From Aldehydirespirator sp965204415 (GTDB lineage: Bacteria > Actinomycetota > Acidimicrobiia > Acidimicrobiales > Aldehydirespiratoraceae): a stretch of DNA of 64,000 nucleotides. Location of the stretch: assembly GCA_965204415.1 (NCBI GenBank), contig CBDBEL010000004.1:992001-1056000 (forward strand). Reading direction: 5' to 3'. This document shows positions 33,306 to 41,008 of the stretch, in pieces; within the stretch, counting starts at the first letter, position 1; each line of letters opens with the position of its first letter. Under the pieces are notes generated by a model, which made no database searches, was not told where the DNA came from, and saw nothing but the letters and a program-made list of their open reading frames with translations. The position numbers and the translations under genes were made by a program.

Positions 33306-34331
33306 ATGGCCGAGATCGTAGACCCGTTCGAGCAGGCGCAGTACAGGCCGCCCGACATCCAAGCGCAGATGAACCGCGGGCTGAGAGAACTCGGCAAGCT
33401 CCGAGGCTCACCCAACCAGAAGACCCCACAGGTCTATTACAACCTGGGCTGGTTGATCTATGCGGTCGTGCTCGTCTGCACGTTCTGCACGGTCAAGCTC
33501 GTCAAGTTCTTGAACAGGTGGTCAGACCAGCGAACGATGGCTTCACCCGAGTGGCAACAGATGCTCGCAGAGGTAGAGCGCGAGAACAACCGGCCGCCCT
33601 CGCCCCCGCCTTGGCGAGCGAGCCGAGGCCCGAGACTTGTCTCGTTCTACGAGGAGCCAGGGCCCGAGGAGGGCCAGATAGCGCATGACGCTGATCGCCT
33701 CCTCGACGAGTTCGAGGGCGGCGAACTGATCCTGGCGCTGGAGCGCGACGACCATTGGGAATACAGGCTCTTTGGACGAGTCCTCGAAGATGAACTGGAC
33801 CGGCGGGTGCCCCTGCGTCGCGAAGTCAAGAATCGGCAAGCGCGAACGAGCGAAGCAACCTACGTCGACCTAGTCGACCTTGGACAGTGGGGCCTGGACA
33901 GATTGGGCGAATTGGGCCACTTCGCGGACACGGTGGGGGCGATCTTCAATGACGACCTCCCGCAGGCGCACGGAGATGAAGGTGTGCCTGGAGACCCTGT
34001 CGAGATCGCCGCCGCAGCGCGCCGGTTGGCCCAGTTGTGGGACGACATCGCGCAGTGGACACTTCGCTGCCGCTCGGTTCGTGTCGACTCCATCGCACGA
34101 CGTGCGGTTGATCTGCTGTCGAACATGAGCGCGAACATGCTTGATGAGATCTGGAACTTCGGACACACGTTCATCCCACGTCTTGAGGAAGCCATCGAGA
34201 CACACGCGGACGACGACGCCGAAGTCGTCGTCGTGACGATGGCTCTGACGCTGACTCTCAATGGTGCCGACGAGTTCGGCGAAGAGATGTCCCGGCTAGC
34301 CAGCGATCTAGAACGCTACCACTCGACGTGA
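33306..34331 (+). CDS. Uncharacterised single-pass membrane protein in the defence island
   Basis: A 341-residue protein I do not recognise. Residues about 43-66 form one clear membrane segment (VYYNLGWLIYAVVLVCTFCTVKLVKFL), giving a short N-terminal and a long C-terminal soluble part. The C-terminal part is acidic and largely helical by composition (LAQLWDDIAQWTLRCRSVRVDSIARRAVDLL). It sits between the helicase-nuclease (153 bases upstream) and a nuclease-fold gene (24 bases downstream) on the same strand, so it may be the membrane-acting part of a three-gene unit. That is inference from position. Confidence 0.6.
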   Translation: MAEIVDPFEQAQYRPPDIQAQMNRGLRELGKLRGSPNQKTPQVYYNLGWLIYAVVLVCTFCTVKLVKFLNRWSDQRTMASPEWQQMLAEVERENNRPPSPPPWRASRGPRLVSFYEEPGPEEGQIAHDADRLLDEFEGGELILALERDDHWEYRLFGRVLEDELDRRVPLRREVKNRQARTSEATYVDLVDLGQWGLDRLGELGHFADTVGAIFNDDLPQAHGDEGVPGDPVEIAAAARRLAQLWDDIAQWTLRCRSVRVDSIARRAVDLLSNMSANMLDEIWNFGHTFIPRLEEAIETHADDDAEVVVVTMALTLTLNGADEFGEEMSRLASDLERYHST

Positions 34332-34355
34332 GCCGGAGGCGAGGGGCAGGGCCGG

Positions 34356-34901
34356 ATGGATGCCTTTGAAGCTGTCGTCGGTGAGATCCTCCACCGGGAG
34401 GGCTACTGGATTCAGAGCCCATATCGGGTGAACCTCACGAAACAGGGGAAGGTGGAAATCGGCAGACCGTCCTCACCACGGTGGGAACTCGACATTGTCG
34501 CGTACAAGGCCAGCCTCAACCAGGTCATCATCGTGGAGTGCAAGAGCTATCTCGATTCCTACGGCGTGAGATTCAGCGGCTTCGATGGCAGCAACCCGAA
34601 GGTCGCCGAGCGATACAAGTTGTTCAACGACAGGACCCTGAGGCGCGTAGTACAGGATCGGCTGATCCGTCAGATGTCCGAGGCTGGGCTCGTCAGCGAG
34701 GAACCCGACGTCACGCTCGCGCTCGCCTGCGGCAAGATCGTGTCCGAGTCCGACCGTGAGCAGCTACGTGTCCACTTCGACGAACGCGGCTGGATGCTCT
34801 GGGACAAGGAATGGCTGCAGCAACGGCTCATGCGGATGGCAGCGGGTGGCTACGAGAACAGTGCCGTCGCTGTGACAGCAAAGCTCCTGTTGAGGGACTG
34901 A
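34356..34901 (+). CDS. PD-(D/E)xK restriction-endonuclease-like protein
   Basis: A 181-residue protein with an Mrr/NERD-like nuclease core in residues 1-110: an N-terminal helix (MDAFEAVVGEILHREGYWIQ), the catalytic Asp in WELDIVAYKASLN (about 47) and the E-x-K in QVIIVECKSYLDS (Glu about 60, Lys about 62). This is the PD-(D/E)xK active-site pattern. It probably cuts DNA. The C-terminal third (FDERGWMLWDKEWLQQRL) is of unknown role. Close spacing to the membrane protein gene suggests one operon with the helicase-nuclease upstream. Confidence 0.75.
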   Translation: MDAFEAVVGEILHREGYWIQSPYRVNLTKQGKVEIGRPSSPRWELDIVAYKASLNQVIIVECKSYLDSYGVRFSGFDGSNPKVAERYKLFNDRTLRRVVQDRLIRQMSEAGLVSEEPDVTLALACGKIVSESDREQLRVHFDERGWMLWDKEWLQQRLMRMAAGGYENSAVAVTAKLLLRD

Positions 34902-34951
34902 GGCAACTGTCGCGCGGAGCCGCTGGGTAACGACAATTCACACCCCTTGGC

Positions 34952-35566
34952 TCAGGCCGGGAACCAGGCCTGTAGTAGACCCCGAAGTCGCACGAAGGCC
35001 CGGTCCGTGCACCTCTTCGTGCCGACGGTCGCCGCGAGCTGTCGATATATCGACGACGACCGTGGGATCGCCACCTGCCGTAGTGCCCATTCCATAGCCG
35101 CCTTGGGGTCTGGAGGCTTGTCGTCCTCCCCTGGCCAGAGACCTTGAGCAGTCAACGCCGATCGAAACTCGTCACTGCTCGCGTTCCAGCCCAGCGCTGT
35201 CGGGACATGTCTGGAGCGGCCGAAGACCCACGCCTCAAGTTCCGGTTCGATCACCACCGCTCTTGCCCAGTCGTTCATGCCTGCCAGCGCGAGATTCATC
35301 TCAAGCTGATCCTCAAGTTCGGACGCAGATTCCGCTGGAACGCCCTGCCAGGCAAGGTCAAGCAGGACGAGGGCCTGCTCCGCCCGAGAACGCAGCCCGC
35401 GAAGAAATCCGACGCCATCGTGAAAGCATCCCGGATCGTGCTCAGGATGGACTATCAACTCGGGCTCAATGGCCCGGATGCCAAGCGCTTCTGGCCGGGA
35501 CAGGAGACCGGACACCACGGCCTCCATGTTCCTGTCAGAGACGAGACATAGTAGATCGACCGTCAT
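34952..35566 (-). CDS. Effector-like partner of an AAA ATPase (MAD4/TOPRIM-like)
   Basis: A 204-residue protein starting MTVDLLCLVSDRNMEAVVSGLL, with RAEQALVLLDLAWQGVPAES and AVVIEPELEAWVFGR. An acidic strand-end layout (VSD, LLDLAW, EPELE) like that of OLD/TOPRIM or DUF4276 partner proteins is visible. The C-terminal KPPDPKAAMEWALRQVAIPRSS and KRCTDRAFVRLRGLL resemble, from memory, the small partner in some AAA-ATPase defence pairs (for example MAD4 of the methylation-associated defence system). Its start overlaps the ATPase stop by 4 bases, so they are translated together. Catalytic function is unproven. Confidence 0.5.
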   Translation of the reverse strand: MTVDLLCLVSDRNMEAVVSGLLSRPEALGIRAIEPELIVHPEHDPGCFHDGVGFLRGLRSRAEQALVLLDLAWQGVPAESASELEDQLEMNLALAGMNDWARAVVIEPELEAWVFGRSRHVPTALGWNASSDEFRSALTAQGLWPGEDDKPPDPKAAMEWALRQVAIPRSSSIYRQLAATVGTKRCTDRAFVRLRGLLQAWFPA

Positions 35567-36897
35567 CCCAGGACGCCGCTTGCAAGGAGTGTGCCGAGGT
35601 CGGCCGATCCCTGCCAGTCGCGCAGGCGCGGATGCTCAGTCCCTGTGACCATGTCAGTGCCCTCCACTTCGTCTCGCGCCAGGCAAAGCAGCTCATGCGG
35701 CTTGACGAGACGGGCCACCAACGGCGAGTGCGTCGTAAGGAGGACCTGCGCGTCGTATACGGAAGACAGAGATTGGAGAACCGTCTCGACTGCCAGCGGG
35801 TGAAGCCCGTTCTCTGGTTCCTCAATAAGGTAGATCCCCGCCAGATCGGGCAGATAGGCCAGCAGCGTCAGCGCGAGGAGCCGAAGGGTGCCGTCGGACA
35901 CCAACCATGACGGCGTCTCCTGCCCGTTGGAGTGCTCCAGAACGAGATAGCGGTGCCGATCCTCCTCACGCTCGCGAGTCGTGATCCCGATGATGTCCGG
36001 CAGCGCCTCGCGAACATGCTTCACCCAGCGCTCGTGCCTGTCTGGGTGGGATTTGGCCAATCGATGAACCACATGTGGAAGATTGGAGCCATCTGGAAGG
36101 TAATCGCTGAGCCGGATCGGTGGACACGGATGCCGCATGGCCTCGCCGGAGAGCACGATCCTCTGAGCGCCACGCATTCGCTCTCGGAACCATAAGGCGA
36201 CCGGAAAGCGCTCCTCATCGGCTGGCAGATTTGCCAGTGCCGATTCCCAAGGAGCAATCCGAAATGGAGCAGTCCACTTGCCCCTCTCGGCTCGGTAGTT
36301 CACGCGCTCGGGCTCCCGGCCGCGCGACACGACTCTCCTCCACCCCTTGGGTGCATGGTCACCCGGTGCTAGCGCGATCTGCTTCAGCGGCGTCTGGGGA
36401 TGCGGGAACAACTCACGCTGCGTCGTAGGAAACCGTCGGCGAGGAATCAGACACAGCGTTTCGGAGACGAACGTCGGTTGGTTTGAGACGTCGATCTTGA
36501 CTTCGTATCGGCATACCGTACGACTGCTGCTGGGCACCGACGCGAGCAGGCGCTCAGGGATGGCCATCTCGACAGCCAACTCGAACGATGGCCGCACGGA
36601 GAGCAGACGTGGACGACGCCCCGACCACACGAGATCACGCCCGTCCGTGGCTCGTAGTGGAACGTCCACTCGATCGTCACCCAGTATTGCTGTGTCGAGA
36701 TCGGTCATAAGCACATCACCCAGGAAGGCGAGCACGTCCAGAAAGTTGGACTTGCCGCTGGCGTTCGGGCCGACGAGAACCTGAAATCCATCCAGAGGCT
36801 GCGACACGTACCGCAGCGAGCGGTAATAGAGCGCTTCGACGCGGGCAACTCCCACGGTTGCCTCGGGACCATTGGATTCGATCATTGAGCCGTTCAT
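35563..36897 (-). CDS. AAA-family (AAA_21/AAA15-type) ATPase
   Basis: A 444-residue SMC/OLD-like ATPase. The N-terminal strand LYYRSLRYVSQPLDGFQVLVGPNASGKSNFLDVLAFLGDV contains Walker A GPNASGKS (near 45). The signature-like SDGTLRLLALTLLAYL and Walker B GIYLIEEPENGLHPLAVE come near 350, then the switch LTTHSPLVARLV. These ATPases sense a trigger and act through a partner; here the partner is the overlapping downstream gene. The start is ATG 36897 or the Met four codons later. Confidence 0.85.
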   Translation of the reverse strand: MNGSMIESNGPEATVGVARVEALYYRSLRYVSQPLDGFQVLVGPNASGKSNFLDVLAFLGDVLMTDLDTAILGDDRVDVPLRATDGRDLVWSGRRPRLLSVRPSFELAVEMAIPERLLASVPSSSRTVCRYEVKIDVSNQPTFVSETLCLIPRRRFPTTQRELFPHPQTPLKQIALAPGDHAPKGWRRVVSRGREPERVNYRAERGKWTAPFRIAPWESALANLPADEERFPVALWFRERMRGAQRIVLSGEAMRHPCPPIRLSDYLPDGSNLPHVVHRLAKSHPDRHERWVKHVREALPDIIGITTREREEDRHRYLVLEHSNGQETPSWLVSDGTLRLLALTLLAYLPDLAGIYLIEEPENGLHPLAVETVLQSLSSVYDAQVLLTTHSPLVARLVKPHELLCLARDEVEGTDMVTGTEHPRLRDWQGSADLGTLLASGVLG

Positions 36898-36930
36898 ACG
36901 CTTCCAGCTTCTGGTAGTGCGATTCGCACA

Positions 36931-37881
36931 TTACTTCCGCGGGAGGGGCGCGGCACTGGAAGCCTGCGCGTCGGCTTGAAGGTCGGCCAGGCGTCCCCTG
37001 GCTAGGTAGCTCGGGGCTAGGAGCGCCAGGTACGGGCGTCGGGCCTCACCCAGCAGCGCGGCGTCTAGGTCCAGCCACTCGGCGGTCGACGCCGACGGGT
37101 CGCAGTCCAGGAGGCGGTAGCGGCTGCGGCTGAAGAGGATGCCGTAGCGGGCACCGCGAGCCCGGCAGTCGGCAGCCAAGACGCCTTCGGCCGAGCGGCC
37201 CGCTCCGTCGAGCCGCATGAAGTCGCTCGGGTCGGCCTTTGGATGCACAATCGCGACCGGGCGTCCCTCGAATCGAGCAAGGTAGCCCCGAGGCTCCAAG
37301 CGCTCGACCTGGTAGCCCAGCCCGTCAAGCAGCGTGCGCCAGTCGCTCTCGACACGCACGCCGTCCAGTGTCTCGGCCGCAAAGATCCGAAAGCCGGGAT
37401 CGCCCAGCAGTCGGGACTCCAGGGTGTGGCGGGTGAGCAGCCCGTGTACGACCATGCCACGGCCGGCCAGCCGGACGACCTCGCCCGAGACGTGACGGAC
37501 TGCGTCGAGGCCGGTCATGGGCGCGGCCTCCTCGATGGCGGTAGCCAGGCCGGCGCAGTCCACTGAGCGGAGGGGCTCCTGCGCCGCGCGTGGGCCGAGA
37601 GCCAGAACGCTCCCCTCGTTCTCGGTGTCGTCGGTGATCAGCAGGTAGCTGACTGCGGAGTTGCCGACCCGCTCCCGCCAGCGGGCCCGCAGGTAGCGCT
37701 CACCGGACTCGGCAGCGGTCGCCACCTCGATGTGCTTGAACCTCACGGCGCGCACATCGCCCGCGCCCGGCGTCACTTCCTGCGCTACACCGCGCGCTAC
37801 CAGCCGGCTGAGCAACTCGTCCGCGTTCACCGGTCTGAACCCTACGCGTACCGCCGCGACGACGGGAGCATTCGATGGCAT
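36931..37881 (-). pseudogene. Truncated N-terminal part of a type IIG restriction-methylation enzyme
   Basis: A 316-residue open frame that matches, by recall of the pattern, only the N-terminal region of large type IIG/BREX-like enzymes: LLTRHTLESRLLGDPGFRIFAAETLDGV, GYLARFEGRPVAIVHPKADPSDF, RYGILFSRSRYRLLDCDP, PYLALLAPSYLARGRLADL. It stops right where such proteins normally continue into the helical and N6-adenine methylase (NPPY) domains, ending in the unrelated SSAAPLPRK. No methylase motif follows within the 30 bases before the ATPase start. Most likely the 3' two thirds were lost when the neighbouring module was inserted. The start is taken at ATG 37881. Confidence 0.6.
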
Positions 37882-38007
37882 GGTCTTCCCCACACTTTGT
37901 CCAATACATGGGAGAAGTTGCAATCAGCTACTGTATCATGACGCTGACCAAAAAGACGTTAGCAAATCGAACGTATATCGAAGGCGCCTACTGACGGTGC
38001 TAACCAA

Positions 38008-39237
38008 CTAGGCAGCAAGTTGGAGCTTCACCCGCAAGTATTCCATGCCGCGGTCGCCCTTGACCCGGTTGCAGTGGCCGCATAGCAGTTGGAGGTTCGA
38101 CAGGTGGTCGGTGCCGCCTTTGGCGACGGCGATAATGTGATCGACCTCTAGGTGCTGGGGCTTGAAGTGCTCGCGGCATCCGGCGCATGAGCCGCCTTGC
38201 TCGCCGTAGAGATGCTTGCGGTTGGTGGCGTCGTTGTAGGTCAGCAGTTGGCCGAGGTCGGTGCGCTTGGGGATGGTGCGTCGGTGCACGATTTTACGGA
38301 ATAGCCCTTGTCGTTCTTCGATGCGCGACACCACGAGCTGGGCAGCTTTCGGGCTGATGTCGATCCCGACCCATGAGCGCTGTAGGTCGTCCGCTGCGAC
38401 GAGCGTGGTAGCGCATCCGCAGAACGGATCGAACACTACGTCGCCGGGATTGGAACTGGCCTTGATGATCCGCTCCAGCAGCGCCAGCGGCTTCTGGGTC
38501 GGGTAGCCGACCCGCTCATTTGCGTTGGCGTTAAGATAGGAAATCTCCCACACGTCGCGCATCGCCTTCATCCCGCTCGCGCTCACATAGGTCTGGTCTG
38601 CTTTGCCGTCCTGAAATGTCGTTGTCCGGTTGCGGCCCTTGTGGCGATGGAGGCCCTTCGGGCTATGTGGTTCCAGCAGTTGGTTGAACTGCGACTCGTC
38701 CGAGCGGGCGAACATGAAGATGACATCGTGCATGCGCTGGAAATGCCGCGTCGCTCCGGTCCATCGCTGGTAGCTCCAGATGATCTCATTTCGGAACGCC
38801 TTGCGACCGAAGATGGCGTCGAGCACGAGCTTGAGGTAGTGGCTCATGGTGGGGTCGCAGTGCAGATACAGCGACCCGGTGGGCTTCAGCACGCGGCGAA
38901 GCTCCAGCAGCCTGACGGCCATGTAGGCGAGATAGGACTTGTCGGAGTCGCTCATCGCTGCCAACAGCACCCGGTAGAGCGAAGGGTGGCGGGCCTCCAT
39001 GAGGTTGATCCACTCGGCGTCTACATCGCGCAACGTCCATGTGTCCTTGAACTCAGCGCCCGCGGCGGCCGAGCCGATGGGGGCGGCGTAGTTGGTCTTG
39101 GAGTTGAATGGCGGGTCGAGGTAGATCAAGTCCACCGATGCGCTGTTCATGCCGCGCATCACATGGAGGTTGTCACCAGTCCAAATCGTCTTGTCGGCCC
39201 AGTTGGGGCTACTCGCCCCCCCCCCCCCGACAGCCAT
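38008..39237 (-). CDS. DNA methyltransferase (beta-order, DPPF) fused to an HNH domain; phase-variable
   Basis: A 409-residue DNA methyltransferase. The catalytic motif IV comes first (LIYLDPPFNSKTN, near 40) and the SAM motif I follows near 265 (VFDPFCGCATTLVAA), as in beta-class N6-adenine or N4-cytosine methylases. PTQKPLALLERII is the helix before motif I. The last 65 residues are an HNH nuclease-like zinc module (CAGCREHFKPQHLEVDHI, NLQLLCGHCNRVKGD). The start MAVGGGGASS is encoded by ATG-GCT-GTC and then 13 G in a row; gain or loss of one G would shift the frame and switch the enzyme off. A 42-codon gene ends two bases before the ATG. Confidence 0.88.
   Translation of the reverse strand: MAVGGGGASSPNWADKTIWTGDNLHVMRGMNSASVDLIYLDPPFNSKTNYAAPIGSAAAGAEFKDTWTLRDVDAEWINLMEARHPSLYRVLLAAMSDSDKSYLAYMAVRLLELRRVLKPTGSLYLHCDPTMSHYLKLVLDAIFGRKAFRNEIIWSYQRWTGATRHFQRMHDVIFMFARSDESQFNQLLEPHSPKGLHRHKGRNRTTTFQDGKADQTYVSASGMKAMRDVWEISYLNANANERVGYPTQKPLALLERIIKASSNPGDVVFDPFCGCATTLVAADDLQRSWVGIDISPKAAQLVVSRIEERQGLFRKIVHRRTIPKRTDLGQLLTYNDATNRKHLYGEQGGSCAGCREHFKPQHLEVDHIIAVAKGGTDHLSNLQLLCGHCNRVKGDRGMEYLRVKLQLAA
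39216..39228 (-). repeat. Homopolymer of 13 G on the coding strand in the methyltransferase start
   Basis: Thirteen consecutive C on the plus strand, codons 4-8 of the methyltransferase. It is in the ON frame at length 13. Tracts of this length are known slippage sites in phase-variable mod genes. No other homopolymer of comparable length was noticed in the window. Confidence 0.9.
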
Positions 39238-39239
39238 TG

Positions 39240-39368
39240 CTACTCCGATGGCGCGGGCTCGTCGTCGGCTGTGATGAACGCTCGGGTCGCCTCCGACAGC
39301 GCGTCGAGATCGACCAGAGGCTCCTCGCCCCGCAAGCACGCGGGCGGGAGATCACGTTCGGGCTGCAT
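39240..39368 (-). CDS. Small 42-residue protein coupled to the methyltransferase
   Basis: A short frame starting MQPERDLPP and ending DDEPAPSE, acidic and with a VDLDALSEATRAFI helix. Its TAG is followed after two bases by the methyltransferase ATG, so ribosomes finishing it could restart on the methylase just ahead of the G-tract. A Shine-Dalgarno-like GGGTGG lies about 6 bases upstream. It matches no family I know; it may be a leader peptide, a controller or chance. Confidence 0.45.
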   Translation of the reverse strand: MQPERDLPPACLRGEEPLVDLDALSEATRAFITADDEPAPSE

Positions 39369-39381
39369 GGCGCACCACCCA

Positions 39382-39402
39382 TCTGTCAACCGGGGTGACA
39401 GA
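39382..39402. promoter_or_regulatory. Inverted repeat TCTGTCA-N7-TGACAGA upstream of the methyltransferase unit
   Basis: A perfect 7-bp inverted repeat about 14 bases before the 42-codon gene, overlapping a minus-strand TTGACA (39389-39384). It could bind a controller protein, as in many restriction-modification loci. No clear -10 was found at the right distance. Confidence 0.4.
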
Positions 39403-39428
39403 CTAACAGACCCGCAACCCGAGTAGCG

Positions 39429-39983
39429 CTAGGCGGCATCGGCCACCAGTTCACGCCACGGCAGACTTCGGCCCTCCATGAGGTCCACAACCTCGCCCAT
39501 TCGGTCGGTGACATGCACGTCGCGGCGGTTGTACCGGAAGCTGTGTTCCTCGATGTAGCGGTGCAGATGCTCGAGGGACATGTAGTGGTAGGTGCCGATG
39601 TAGGTGCGCTTCAACAGCGGCCAGTAGTTCTCGATCCCGTTGGTGTGCACCGGCCCGCGGACATACTCGCGTGCACCGCGAGCGACCGCCGAATGCAGGT
39701 AGTCCATCGCCTTCGACGGCCGGTAGGAGCGCCATTCGTCGGTGAACACCGTTGAGCCCGGCTGCACCGTGTCGATCACCATCCCGGCCAGACTCCGGGC
39801 CGATGCGTCCGGCACCGGCCGGGCGCTGACCCGGCTCGTGGCCCGATCCTTCACTCCGGCCACCGCCGTCACGACGCTGACACTAGCCGAGCCGCAATGC
39901 CCACAACAGGGGCCGTCCGGCCAGCGATGCTCATCCCGGTCTTCACGATCTCGTGCGGCTTGCTCATGCCCCCTATGTCCCAT
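39429..39983 (-). pseudogene. Internally deleted IS1595-family transposase
   Basis: An 184-codon frame that joins the N-terminal zinc-ribbon start of IS1595-type transposases (WPDGPCCGHCGSASV) directly to their C-terminal half (VAGVKDRATSRVSARPVPDA, VFTDEWRSYRP, VHTNGIENYWPLLKRTYIGTYHYMSLEHLHRY, FRYNRRD). The normal middle, which holds the first catalytic residue and about 100 residues, is missing although the frame is kept. It therefore cannot be an active transposase. No terminal inverted repeats were recognised. It marks the island edge beside ftsX. Confidence 0.75.
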
Positions 39984-40061
39984 GGGGGTATGACATCAAT
40001 CGGTCACGCGACCTGCGGTTTGGCTAGCACCGTTAGTAGTCGCCATATCGAGGCGAGGGTG

Positions 40062-40955
40062 CTAGTCGTTGATGTGCATGGCCACTGCTAGGTAGGCGCC
40101 GATGACCGCTACTAGGACCGCTATGACCAGCACCAGCAGGTTGACCTGGAACATGGCCGCGTCGTCCACCTTGAACCCGGCCAGGAGCCGGAGACCGTCG
40201 GCGTCGCTGAACTGGTCGATCACGTAGTTGCGCAGCAGCGCGTTGCTGGTCATGGCCACACCCGCCCCGAGCAGTCCCTGAACCAGGCCCTCGAGCATGA
40301 ACGGGATGCGGATGAACGCCTTGGTGGCCCCCACCAGCCGCATGATCTCGATCTCGGTCCGGCGGTTGCCGATGGCCACCGCCAGCGTGTTGAGGATCAG
40401 CAGGGTGGACGCCGCCAGCAGGACGATCGAGCCGATGAACAGCACCCGTCCGGCACGGTCCGAGAGGTTCTGGACGTCCCGGATCACGTCACCGGCGAAG
40501 GTGACGGTCCGCACGCCGGGGCGGCCCTTGAACTGGTCGCCCAACTCCTCCACCACGTCGGGGTCCGGGTCGGTGGGCACCACCCGGTAGTACGGGGGGA
40601 TGTCCTGCTCGGCGGCGATGTCGAGGACCTCGGGGGTGTCCTCGAAGAAGTCCCTGAACTCCTCGTAGGAGGCCAGGCGGTCGACGTACGACCAGTCCAG
40701 CACGCCGGGGCTCTCGTCGAGCTGGTTGCGGATGCCGGCGTCCTCGGCCGTCCCGACGTCGGCGTTCATCCACACGATGAACTCGACGCCGTCCTCCCAG
40801 CGGGCGGTGGCGCTGTCGACGGCCCGCTGGAACAGCAGGAAGCCGCCGAACATCGCCAACGACACTCCCACGGTGATGACCGTGGCCACCGCCAGCAGGA
40901 TGTTGCGCCACAGGTTCTGGCCCGTCTCGCGCAACACGTAGCGGAAGCTGAACAT
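40062..40955 (-). CDS. ftsX: Cell-division protein FtsX
   Basis: A 297-residue membrane protein of FtsX type with four transmembrane segments: one near residues 15-45 (LLAVATVITVGVSLAMFGGFLLF), then an extracytoplasmic loop of about 120 residues, and three at the C-terminus (VLFIGSIVLLAASTLLIL, the LVQGLLGAGVAM stretch, LVLVIAVLVAVIGAYLAV). With FtsE it activates peptidoglycan hydrolases at the septum through the outer loop. It follows ftsE by 53 bases, which contain a 35-bp duplication of its own start region. The smpB gene that usually comes next is absent. Confidence 0.93.
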   Translation of the reverse strand: MFSFRYVLRETGQNLWRNILLAVATVITVGVSLAMFGGFLLFQRAVDSATARWEDGVEFIVWMNADVGTAEDAGIRNQLDESPGVLDWSYVDRLASYEEFRDFFEDTPEVLDIAAEQDIPPYYRVVPTDPDPDVVEELGDQFKGRPGVRTVTFAGDVIRDVQNLSDRAGRVLFIGSIVLLAASTLLILNTLAVAIGNRRTEIEIMRLVGATKAFIRIPFMLEGLVQGLLGAGVAMTSNALLRNYVIDQFSDADGLRLLAGFKVDDAAMFQVNLLVLVIAVLVAVIGAYLAVAMHIND

Positions 40956-41003
40956 TACTGGCTACCCGGCAACCGAGCGAAGCTGAACATTGCTGGCTAC
41001 CCG
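40944..41003 (-). repeat. 35-bp tandem duplication of the ftsX start creating an 11-codon leader frame
   Basis: GAAGCTGAACATT-(A/G)-CTGGCTACCCG occurs at 40944-40968 and again at 40979-41003. On the minus strand the second copy supplies an extra ATG at 40990 that opens the frame MFSFARLPGSQ and ends in TAA (40957-40955). The last A of that TAA is the first base of the ftsX ATG (TAATG), so ftsX translation may be coupled to the leader. Confidence 0.75.
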
Positions 41004-41008
41004 ATCGG

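Noticed and set aside
39429..39983. An active insertion sequence
   Set aside because: The central catalytic part of the transposase is missing and no terminal inverted repeats or target duplications were found.
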